This document shows positions 1 to 5,984 of a DNA stretch of 6,537 nt, piece after piece (position 1 is the first letter of the stretch; every line of letters starts with the position of its first letter). Position numbers and translations under genes: made by a program. Location: the NCBI GenBank assembly GCA_031273645.1, contig JAISRM010000279.1, positions 1 through 6,537 of the forward strand, written 5' to 3'. The notes beneath the pieces were generated by a model. It was not told where the DNA came from and ran no database searches. It was given only the letters and a program-made list of their open reading frames with translations. This DNA is from Endomicrobium sp. (GTDB taxonomy: Bacteria; Elusimicrobiota; Endomicrobiia; Endomicrobiales; Endomicrobiaceae).

Positions 1-17
1 AACAGACGAAGTCTGTT
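1..17 (-). terminator. Probable terminator hairpin after the five-gene operon (T-tract off window)
   Basis: A perfect 7-bp inverted repeat, AACAGAC / GTCTGTT, with a 3-nt centre (TTC on the minus strand) begins 7 nt after the stop codon of the TPR gene. It is placed and oriented as a rho-independent terminator for the leftward operon. The stem runs to the window edge, so the expected U-tract cannot be checked. It could also be a stabilising 3' hairpin without termination. Confidence 0.6.
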
Positions 18-24
18 GGCGCGC

Positions 25-1044
25 TTATTTTTTCTTTTCATTTAGAAAATTAAGAGTTTTTTGCGACTGGATTTTAGTAAAAGCGCTTTTTGATTTCATA
101 AGAGCGTTATGGGCGTGTCGTCTTGCTTCATAAATTCTTCCGCGCTTATAAGATATGTGAGAACGCATTAAATCAACGGCCGAATACGACGAATTTATTT
201 TATAAGCTTTTTCCAGATTTATATCGGCCTCGTCTAAATTTCCGAGCGCTAAACAAACTTTGGCAAGATAGAGGTAAGCGTAAAAATTTGAAGGATCGAG
301 TTTAAGAGACTGCAGCAAGCGCTCCCGCGCTTCGCTGTACATCTTTTTATCGGCATACAAAACGGCTGACATAAAAAATACTTCAGGGGATTCGTTTGAA
401 ATAAGGAAATCTTCGGCTATTTGTATGGCTTTGTCGGTTTTATTAACCTCCCTGTAACATTCAGACATATTCAGCACTATTTCGGAAGTGTAATAATAAG
501 AAGATATTTTATCGTAATATACGAGAGCTTTAGAATATAAATGCTGAACGAAATAAATGTCTCCAAGCCTTTTTCTTGCATAGTTTGAAGATTTATCAAG
601 AGCCAATGCGTCTAAAAAAGTTCTTTCGGCAAGATTGTAGAGATTGCTTTTTAAAAGAATATCCCCTATTTTAAATTTTACTTCAATATTCTTTTTATAA
701 AGGGCTTCGGCTTTGCGGTAATAATCAAGGCTCATGGCGTAGCTTGATTGAAGTTCGCAAATGTATCCGAGCTTCATGTTATAGAAAAATGTTTTCTTTT
801 TTGAAGGATTTTGGCTGATAAGAAAATTATAAATATTTTCAGCCGGAAGATAATTTGCCTGCGCAACAAACTGTTGGGCGTAAGATTCTAAAACGGCGGT
901 CTTTTTTTTAGCGCCCTTTACTTTTTCGGCCTCGGCATAAGCTTCAAATTCCGCAGGCATGTCGCCAAGCACGACCGTATCGTACGCGCAAAAAACATAA
1001 GAGGGAAATATCAAAATAAAAAAAAGAAAAACTAATTTATTCAA
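25..1044 (-). CDS. Exported tetratricopeptide-repeat (TPR) protein, function unknown
   Basis: This 339-residue protein starts with a Lys followed by a hydrophobic run (residues 3-19, ending near VFCA), which fits a Sec signal peptide and a periplasmic or envelope location. From about residue 86 to 318 it is built of about seven TPR-like helical units of roughly 34 residues, with the usual small, Gly, Tyr and Ala pattern (for example GDILLKSNLYNLAERTF near 127-143 and LAKVCLALGNLDEAD near 260-274). TPRs are scaffolds, so a binding role is expected and no enzymatic motif is visible. The start is TTG at 1042-1044: an in-frame TAA immediately precedes it, and starting later would lose the signal peptide. 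It overlaps the patatin stop by 8 nt (TTGAATAA), suggesting coupled translation. It is the last gene of the operon. The specific function is not recognised. Confidence 0.85.
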   Translation of the reverse strand: MNKLVFLFFILIFPSYVFCAYDTVVLGDMPAEFEAYAEAEKVKGAKKKTAVLESYAQQFVAQANYLPAENIYNFLISQNPSKKKTFFYNMKLGYICELQSSYAMSLDYYRKAEALYKKNIEVKFKIGDILLKSNLYNLAERTFLDALALDKSSNYARKRLGDIYFVQHLYSKALVYYDKISSYYYTSEIVLNMSECYREVNKTDKAIQIAEDFLISNESPEVFFMSAVLYADKKMYSEARERLLQSLKLDPSNFYAYLYLAKVCLALGNLDEADINLEKAYKINSSYSAVDLMRSHISYKRGRIYEARRHAHNALMKSKSAFTKIQSQKTLNFLNEKKK

Positions 1045-1990
1045 TTAAATATTTCGCCTCCGTTTTATTTATTATAGTCGTTTTTATGCTTTTAACCGCC
1101 TGCTTTGCGGAAATAAATCCCTTTTCTATAATTTTTGAAGCGTGGCTTATGTCGGCAACGGAAACGTCCGCAACGTCTGGGCGCACGACAATATCGGCCA
1201 TGCTGAGATTTTCATCGTCAAAGCGCCTTCCCTGTATATAAATTGACTGCATGAGAATGGTAAACACGTTATCCGTATTGTTTTTTGTAATATCTGCGGG
1301 CACCGCGACGGCGACGATAACGTCGGGATCAAACAATTTGGCTACCCCTACGGGTATATTTTCGGAAAGTCCTCCGTCAACAAGATAGCGCTGTCTGTAC
1401 TCCACCGGTTTAAAAATTCCCGGAAGCGTGGAGCTTGCTCTTACGGCAAAAGCCACGCTGCCTTCCCGAAGAAGCACTCTTTCTCCGGTATTTAAATCGG
1501 TAGCGACGCAAACAAGAGGAATTTTGAGATCTTCAAAACGCAAATCGCCTATATTGGCGGTTATAAATTTTTCCATTTGTTCGTTTGAAAGAAGTTCTTC
1601 CTTTACTATCATTCCTATCAAAGAAGGAATTCCGAAATTTGAAACGGTTTTCCAGTTTATCGTCTGGGCAAGATTTTCAAGTTCGTCTAAAGATATTGCG
1701 GCGCAAAAAAATGCGCCGGCTATGGAACCTATGCTTGTTCCCACAACGAGATCGACGGGAATTTTCTCTTCTTCAAAAACCCTAAAAACCCCTATGTGAG
1801 CAAAACCTCTTGCGCCGCCGCCGCCTAAAACAAGAGCGGTTTTAGGGCGATTCTCGTCGGCAATAGAGGAAACTTTATCCCAAAAAACGTCTATCAAAAA
1901 TTCGTCTTCGTCAAAATTAACGTTCGAGAAAGGATAAACGTTTAAAGGAAGGCAAAAAGCAAGCAATAAAGAAAGGATTATTTTTTTCAT
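1037..1990 (-). CDS. Patatin-like phospholipase with signal peptide, no beta-barrel domain
   Basis: This is a patatin/NTE-family serine hydrolase, expected to cleave acyl esters of phospholipids with a Ser-Asp dyad. The hallmarks are all present: the oxyanion-hole glycine loop GGGGARG (residues 56-62), the nucleophile elbow G-T-S-I-G (84-88, Ser86) and the DGG dyad motif (205-207, Asp205). A typical N-terminal hydrophobic segment (residues 4-20 after MKK) predicts Sec export, unlike cytoplasmic RssA-type relatives. At 317 residues it holds only the catalytic domain and lacks the POTRA and barrel regions of PlpD/FplA-type secreted patatins. It begins 13 nt after the TolC-family gene with no clear ribosome-binding site, so translation is probably coupled. 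Its end overlaps the TPR gene. The family call is firm; the substrate, and whether the mature protein sits in periplasm, outer membrane or medium, are unknown. Confidence 0.92.
   Translation of the reverse strand: MKKIILSLLLAFCLPLNVYPFSNVNFDEDEFLIDVFWDKVSSIADENRPKTALVLGGGGARGFAHIGVFRVFEEEKIPVDLVVGTSIGSIAGAFFCAAISLDELENLAQTINWKTVSNFGIPSLIGMIVKEELLSNEQMEKFITANIGDLRFEDLKIPLVCVATDLNTGERVLLREGSVAFAVRASSTLPGIFKPVEYRQRYLVDGGLSENIPVGVAKLFDPDVIVAVAVPADITKNNTDNVFTILMQSIYIQGRRFDDENLSMADIVVRPDVADVSVADISHASKIIEKGFISAKQAVKSIKTTIINKTEAKYLIE
1057..1061 (-). promoter_or_regulatory. Shine-Dalgarno GGAGG for the TTG-initiated TPR gene
   Basis: GGAGG on the minus strand lies inside the 3' end of the patatin gene, 12 nt upstream of the TTG at 1042-1044. 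The spacing is longer than usual, but this is the only strong ribosome-binding sequence near the junction. No ATG lies between it and the TTG. It supports TTG as the real start. Confidence 0.5.
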
Positions 1991-2003
1991 CGGTTTTTAC
2001 GTT

Positions 2004-3194
2004 TTAATACGAATTAAGTTCGGCGCCTACGGCAAGCTCGAGGGCATAATAGCTTTTATTGAGGTTATAAATAATATCCAAATCTGCTTCGCCGTACTTT
2101 TCTCTTTCTTCCGGCAGCTGCAAAGCCTGCTGCTTCCAGAAATTATATTCGAGGAACGCCTTGTTTATAAGCAATTTAACTTCGTCTTCCGTTTTTGATC
2201 TTTTTAACGCGGCTTCCCTTACGTTAATTTTCCCCTGTCTGACTCTTGCAAAAGTCGCTCCGCCGTCAAAAACCGGAATATTGACGTTTAGCGAAACGTA
2301 CCAATTGCTTGCATCTCCTATAATTTGATCGCCCGTCCACTCCTGCGCCGCTCCTGCGGAAACCGTGGGGTATTGCTGCATTGAAAGAAGCGACAGCATA
2401 AGACTGTCAAAAGATTCCTGATACTGCGTAGCCTGCATTTCCGGTTTAAACTGATAAGCAAGCACTATGCAGCGGCTAAGATCAATATTTTTTATTTCAG
2501 GCTGAAATTCTCCGGAGATATCGGCTATGGTGTTTAACTCTAAACCGACGGCGTTGAGAAGATTTAAAAGTTCTTTTTCATAATTATAGCGCGCAGCAGC
2601 CGCTTTTTTTAAAAGTTCGGAATGCAAAGAATAAGAGTTTTTGTTTTTTGAAGATTTCGCCTCAGACAAAGCCTTGCCGGCAAGAGAGTTGATAAGCTTT
2701 AGTTTTTCCTTATTATACAAAGCGTCGTTAAAAGCGCTCTTGACGTTGTTGACGACTTTTATCTTTACGCTTTGGGCTTCGTTTTGAACTTTGTCAAGAT
2801 TTATGCGGGCAAGCTTATTTATAGTTTTTACTCTTCCTCCGGAATACAAGCCCTGCCACGCCGATAATCTTGTGGAATAATAAATATTTTTTATTCCGGC
2901 AGGCAAATATACTGGCATTCCCGTAAAATCTCCGGACAGCACCATCGGATCCGTATTGTTAAATTTTGACAAATTCAGATTAACGGCTATCTTAGGCATG
3001 TACAAAGCCCTTGATTCAAGCACTCTCTGATTTGCAAATTCAATATTTTGCGCGCTTATAAGAATATCTGGATGTATGGCGATCGCCGACTGAATGCAGG
3101 AATCTTGGGTGAGAATCTTTTCAAAGCCTTCGCCAAAAACCGCGCCCGGACAAAGCGCAAAAATTAAAACCGAAAAATATATAATTTTTTTCAT
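2004..3194 (-). CDS. TolC-family outer-membrane channel protein, short form
   Basis: The protein has a signal peptide (residues 1 to about 21, MKK plus a hydrophobic run ending AVFG) and the two-fold repeat of outer-membrane efflux proteins. An N-terminal helix resembles the family pattern 'aI..AL..nPdI' (about 33-44), a beta segment leads to GLYSGGRV (115-122) and a long helical hairpin ends at NAVG (about 217). The pattern then recurs as PTVSAGA (276-282), VNIPVFDGGATFARVRQG (304-321) and helices ending LELAVG (385-390). Such proteins trimerise into a channel-tunnel that lets an inner-membrane pump export drugs, lipids or proteins. At 396 residues it is shorter than most members (about 420-480), mainly in the second hairpin. 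Its ATG overlaps the argH stop as ATGA, and only a weak GGG lies 4 nt upstream, so coupling to argH is likely. No pump or periplasmic adaptor gene is in the window, so the exported substrate is unknown. Confidence 0.88.
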   Translation of the reverse strand: MKKIIYFSVLIFALCPGAVFGEGFEKILTQDSCIQSAIAIHPDILISAQNIEFANQRVLESRALYMPKIAVNLNLSKFNNTDPMVLSGDFTGMPVYLPAGIKNIYYSTRLSAWQGLYSGGRVKTINKLARINLDKVQNEAQSVKIKVVNNVKSAFNDALYNKEKLKLINSLAGKALSEAKSSKNKNSYSLHSELLKKAAAARYNYEKELLNLLNAVGLELNTIADISGEFQPEIKNIDLSRCIVLAYQFKPEMQATQYQESFDSLMLSLLSMQQYPTVSAGAAQEWTGDQIIGDASNWYVSLNVNIPVFDGGATFARVRQGKINVREAALKRSKTEDEVKLLINKAFLEYNFWKQQALQLPEEREKYGEADLDIIYNLNKSYYALELAVGAELNSY

Positions 3195-4534
3195 TTTTCC
3201 CGTCCGATATTTTTTTCTAAAACCGCAATTTGTCTTAAAACGGATTTTTTTGAAGCGCCGCCGTAAGAAGTTTTTGCCGCTGCGATATTTTTTAGATCTA
3301 TATATTTAAAAATATCTCCCGCGATATCGGGAGAAAAGCTTTTATATTCTTCTTGAGAGAGAGAATCTAAAGTTTTTCCGCTGTTTATGCAGTATGCAAC
3401 TATTTTTTTTACTATCGCGTGCGCCGTCCTAAACGGAATGTTTTTTCTTACAAGATAATCGGCTATTTCGGTAGCCGCCATAAAGCCTTTGCGCGCGCTT
3501 TTAACGGTGTTTTTTTCAATGAAAACCAGAGATTTTAGCATTTCGTTTGCCGCTTGAAGACAAAGCTTTATATTATCGGCGGCGTCAAAAACCGGAGGTT
3601 TGTCTTCCTGCAAATCTCTGTTATATGCAAGCGGCAAAGATTTAACTATCGTCAGAAGAGCAAATAAATCGCCGAAAATCCTTCCCGATTTCCCCCTTAT
3701 TACTTCAGCGCAGTCGGGATTTCTCTTTTGCGGCATGATAGACGAGCCGGAAGTGAATTTATCGTCTATTTTTATATATGCAAATTCCGGATTCATCCAT
3801 AAAATAATTTCTTCGCAAATGCGGCTAAGATGGGCGGAAACCGCCGAAACGCAAAATAAAAATTCAAGCGCAAAATCTCTGTCGCTTACGGCGTCAAGGG
3901 AGTTTTCGCACACGCCTTCAAAACCCAAAAGCTTTGCGCAGTAATGTCTGTCAATTTTAAAAGAAGTTCCGGCTAAAGCCGCGCTGCCTAAAGGCAAAAC
4001 GTTAATGCGTTTGCGGCAATCCTTTAAACGATCCGCATCCCTTGCGGCCATATGCGCGTATGCAAGCAAATGATGCGCCGCTAAAACAGGCTGCGCCGGC
4101 TGCAAATGCGTAAAACCCGGCATTATAACGCCGATATTTTCTTTTGCTTTTTTTATCAATATTTTTTGAAACTGCCTAAGAAGTCCGGCGATTTCGTCGG
4201 TTTCCTGCCTAAGATAAATCCTTAAATCCGTCGCGACCTGATCGTTTCTGCTTCTTGCCGTATGCATTTTGCCGCCTACGGGACCTATGCGTTTTATAAG
4301 TTCTTTTTCTACGCCGTAGTGAATGTCTTCTTCTTTAGGAAGCTTCCAGCCTTTGTCTATATCTTTCAAAATCGACGACAGTCCGGCTATAATTTTTTTA
4401 CCGTCTTTCAAATTTAATATTTTTGTCTTAACAAGCATGCCGACATGAGCGATAGATCCCGTAATATCGGCTTGCGCAAGCCTTTGGTCAAAACTGAAAG
4501 ATCCGATAAACTGTTCAAAATCAAGATTTTCCAT
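3191..4534 (-). CDS. argH: Argininosuccinate lyase
   Basis: This enzyme cleaves argininosuccinate to arginine and fumarate, the last step of arginine synthesis, as a cytoplasmic homotetramer of the fumarase/aspartase superfamily. Diagnostic blocks are GSIAH (26-30), HTARSRNDQVATD (91-103), GFTHLQPAQP with the conserved His (140-149), the signature loop GSSIMPQKRNPD carrying the catalytic serine (263-274), and YNRDLQEDKPPVFD (304-317). The length is 447, near the usual 455-470. The shortfall is at the N-terminus: the family's LWGGRF segment is absent. The protein opens directly with MENLDFEQF, followed by the conserved FD.RL...DI.GS block. An in-frame TGA lies five codons upstream of the ATG, so no longer start exists. 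GAGG (4545-4548) sits 10 nt before the ATG. The gene follows argG by 30 nt and overlaps the next gene by 4 nt. All visible active-site blocks are intact, so activity is expected. Confidence 0.97.
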   Translation of the reverse strand: MENLDFEQFIGSFSFDQRLAQADITGSIAHVGMLVKTKILNLKDGKKIIAGLSSILKDIDKGWKLPKEEDIHYGVEKELIKRIGPVGGKMHTARSRNDQVATDLRIYLRQETDEIAGLLRQFQKILIKKAKENIGVIMPGFTHLQPAQPVLAAHHLLAYAHMAARDADRLKDCRKRINVLPLGSAALAGTSFKIDRHYCAKLLGFEGVCENSLDAVSDRDFALEFLFCVSAVSAHLSRICEEIILWMNPEFAYIKIDDKFTSGSSIMPQKRNPDCAEVIRGKSGRIFGDLFALLTIVKSLPLAYNRDLQEDKPPVFDAADNIKLCLQAANEMLKSLVFIEKNTVKSARKGFMAATEIADYLVRKNIPFRTAHAIVKKIVAYCINSGKTLDSLSQEEYKSFSPDIAGDIFKYIDLKNIAAAKTSYGGASKKSVLRQIAVLEKNIGREK

Positions 4535-4564
4535 TATTTGCTTTCCTCATTATTTTGCCGTTTT

Positions 4565-5779
4565 TTATTTTTTATTGCGCTTTATGGCAATGACCTTTGA
4601 CGGCAGACCCCAGAGATTTATAAAACCCTCGGCGTCTTTCTGATTATAAACCGCGTCTTCTTCAAACGTGGCAAGTTCTTCCCAATAAAGCGAATATTTT
4701 GCATATCTTGAAACCGGAATTATATTTCCTTTGTAAAGTTTAAGCTTTATTGAACCGGTAACGTATTTCTGCGTGCTTTCGATAAAAGCGTCAAGAGCCT
4801 GCCTCAAAGGCGAAAACCAAAGCCCGTAATAAGCTATTTCAGCCCACTTGTGCGCAAGTTCCTGTTTAAAATGCAAAGTATCTCTGTCTAAAGCAAGTTC
4901 CTCAAGTTCCTGATGGGCAGCGTACAAAACGGCCGCCGCAGGCGCTTCATAAACGCCTCTTGATTTCATTCCGACAAGCCTGTTTTCAACCATATCGGTT
5001 CTGCCTATTGCGTTTTTGCCGGCTGTTTCGTTAAGAGTTGAGATAAGAGAAACCGGATCGAGTTTTTTTCCGTTAAGCGCCATAGGAACGCCTTTTTCAA
5101 AGTCTATCGTCAGATAAGAAGGTTTGTTTGGAGCTTTTTGCGCAGAAACGCTCATCTTAAACATCGATTCGTCATACTCTTTTGTCATGTCTTCCATCAC
5201 TCCGCCTTCATAAGAAATATGCCAGAGATTTGCATCGGAAGAATAAGGCTTTGCCTTTGTTACAGGAATAGGAATTCCTCTTTTTTTTGCATAATTAATG
5301 GCGTCCTGCCTTGAACGGATATTCCACTGTCTCCACGGGGCGATTATTTTTATTTTCGGAATTAAAGCTTTAAAAGCAAGCTCAAAGCGAACCTGATCGT
5401 TTCCTTTGCCGGTGGCTCCGTGGCAAACCGCGTCGGCTTTTTCTTTTTTTACTATTTCCGCTATTTTTTCGGCAATTACGGGTCTTGCCAAAGCCGTTCC
5501 GAGATAGTACTTATTTTCATATAATGCGCCGGCTTTGACGGCAGGATATATATAATCCGTTACAAATTCTTTTTTTGCATCAATAATATAAGCTTTTGAA
5601 GCTCCGGTTTGCTTTGCTTTTTCTTCAAGTCCGGACAGTTCTTTACCCTGCCCTACGTCAACGCAAGCCGCTATTACTTCACAGTTATAGTTTTCTTTTA
5701 TCCATGAAAGAATAATAGAAGTGTCAAGCCCTCCGGAATAAGCGACCACTACTTTTTTAACGCCAGACGTTTGCTCCAT
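4565..5779 (-). CDS. argG: Argininosuccinate synthase
   Basis: This enzyme joins citrulline and aspartate, using ATP, to give argininosuccinate (cytoplasmic, usually a tetramer), the substrate of ArgH encoded next. The adenine-nucleotide PP-loop SGGLDTS is at residues 15-21. Further family blocks are ACVDVGQG (38-45), TALARP (95-100), the HGATGKGNDQVRFE block (120-133), PWRQWN (148-153) and YSSDANLWHISYEGG (179-193). The length of 404 matches the usual 395-410, with about six extra residues before the normal 'KKVVVAYSGG' start. The ATG is preceded by a strong AAAGGAG (5787-5793) at 7-nt spacing. This is the first gene of the operon, with its own promoter about 45 bp upstream. No clean ARG box was found, so regulation by arginine through ArgR is not shown. 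No upstream arginine genes (argB, C, D, F, J) are in the window. Confidence 0.98.
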   Translation of the reverse strand: MEQTSGVKKVVVAYSGGLDTSIILSWIKENYNCEVIAACVDVGQGKELSGLEEKAKQTGASKAYIIDAKKEFVTDYIYPAVKAGALYENKYYLGTALARPVIAEKIAEIVKKEKADAVCHGATGKGNDQVRFELAFKALIPKIKIIAPWRQWNIRSRQDAINYAKKRGIPIPVTKAKPYSSDANLWHISYEGGVMEDMTKEYDESMFKMSVSAQKAPNKPSYLTIDFEKGVPMALNGKKLDPVSLISTLNETAGKNAIGRTDMVENRLVGMKSRGVYEAPAAAVLYAAHQELEELALDRDTLHFKQELAHKWAEIAYYGLWFSPLRQALDAFIESTQKYVTGSIKLKLYKGNIIPVSRYAKYSLYWEELATFEEDAVYNQKDAEGFINLWGLPSKVIAIKRNKK

Positions 5780-5786
5780 TTTAAGT

Positions 5787-5793
5787 CTCCTTT
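5787..5793 (-). promoter_or_regulatory. Shine-Dalgarno AAAGGAG for argG
   Basis: AAAGGAG on the minus strand lies 7 nt before the argG ATG (5777-5779). This is the strongest ribosome-binding site of the leftward operon and fixes the argG start about six residues upstream of the conserved core. Confidence 0.8.
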
Positions 5794-5824
5794 ATAAAAA
5801 ATGAACATTATTTTTAAGGTTTTT

Positions 5825-5852
5825 ATTATACCATATATATTAAATGTTGCAA
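5825..5852 (-). promoter_or_regulatory. Sigma70-type promoter of the argGH-envelope operon
   Basis: On the minus strand, -35 TTGCAA (5852-5847), a 16-nt spacer ending in TGG, and a perfect -10 TATAAT (5830-5825) form an extended -10 promoter. Transcription should begin near 5818, giving a leader of about 40 nt before argG. It is the only clear promoter seen for the five leftward genes. The call rests on motif match and position alone. Confidence 0.72.
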
Positions 5853-5879
5853 AAAAGAGCAAATGCGCAGAATTTGCAA
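5847..5879. promoter_or_regulatory. Inverted repeat spanning both divergent -35 boxes (candidate operator)
   Basis: TTGCAAA at 5847-5853 is repeated in inverted form as TTTGCAA at 5873-5879, 19 nt apart. A second dyad, GCAAAT (5859-5864) / ATTTGC (5872-5877) with a 7-nt centre, is nested in it. The arms coincide with the -35 boxes of the two divergent promoters. This could bind a dimeric regulator acting on both genes. Because TTGCAA is itself a palindrome serving as -35 on each side, part of the symmetry may be a by-product of similar promoters. Confidence 0.4.
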
Positions 5880-5903
5880 TAAAAAATTCATTTATGGTAG
5901 AAT
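5874..5903 (+). promoter_or_regulatory. Sigma70-type promoter of the outer-membrane protein gene
   Basis: -35 TTGCAA (5874-5879), an 18-nt spacer ending in TGG, and -10 TAGAAT (5898-5903) make an extended -10 promoter reading right. A start near 5910 gives a leader of about 75 nt. It closely resembles the opposite promoter in both boxes and in the TGG extension. Confidence 0.68.
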
Positions 5904-5973
5904 TATTGCGCTTATTAAAAACAGGGGGTGGTGATTTCAGGTTTTGTTTTTTACTTTGTCAAACAAACAAAAA

Positions 5974-5977
5974 GGAG
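5974..5977 (+). promoter_or_regulatory. Shine-Dalgarno (AAAGGAGAT) for the outer-membrane protein gene
   Basis: GGAG, in the context AAAGGAGAT, lies 7 nt upstream of the ATG at 5985. An in-frame TAA (5982-5984) directly precedes that ATG, which rules out an N-terminal extension and fixes the start. Confidence 0.85.
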
Positions 5978-5984
5978 ATTTTAA

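Noticed and set aside
1428..1799. A plus-strand open frame of 123 codons antisense to the patatin gene
   Set aside because: It lies wholly opposite the catalytic-domain codons of a clear enzyme, has no promoter or SD, and gives a low-complexity Ser/Thr/Lys-rich translation.
3140..3194. Possible lipoprotein boxes in the TolC-family protein (FALC, residues 12-15) and, similarly, in the TPR protein (YVFC, residues 16-19)
   Set aside because: The residue before Cys is Leu or Phe rather than Gly/Ala/Ser, so neither fits a lipobox. Ordinary signal-peptidase I cleavage is more likely.
3600..3944. A plus-strand open frame of 114 codons antisense to argH
   Set aside because: It mirrors the conserved argH signature region and has no ribosome site or recognisable protein features.
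4535..4564. A frameshift or missed upstream start that would restore WGGRF to ArgH
   Set aside because: The 30-nt gap carries stops in the argH frame and no frame of it or of the argG tail encodes WGGRF; argG itself ends normally.
5795..5815. An AT-only imperfect hairpin (AATG-AA-CATT core) in the argG leader, considered as an attenuator or riboswitch
   Set aside because: The stem core is only 4 bp and weak, there is no U-run terminator, and the leader of about 40 nt is too short for a known arginine-responsive riboswitch.
5873..5892. An ArgR-box-like sequence (TGCAAT, A-tract, ATTCA) upstream of argG
   Set aside because: The half-sites are about 16 nt overall instead of the 14 of known ARG boxes, one half is imperfect, and it lies in the spacer of the opposite promoter rather than at the argG promoter.
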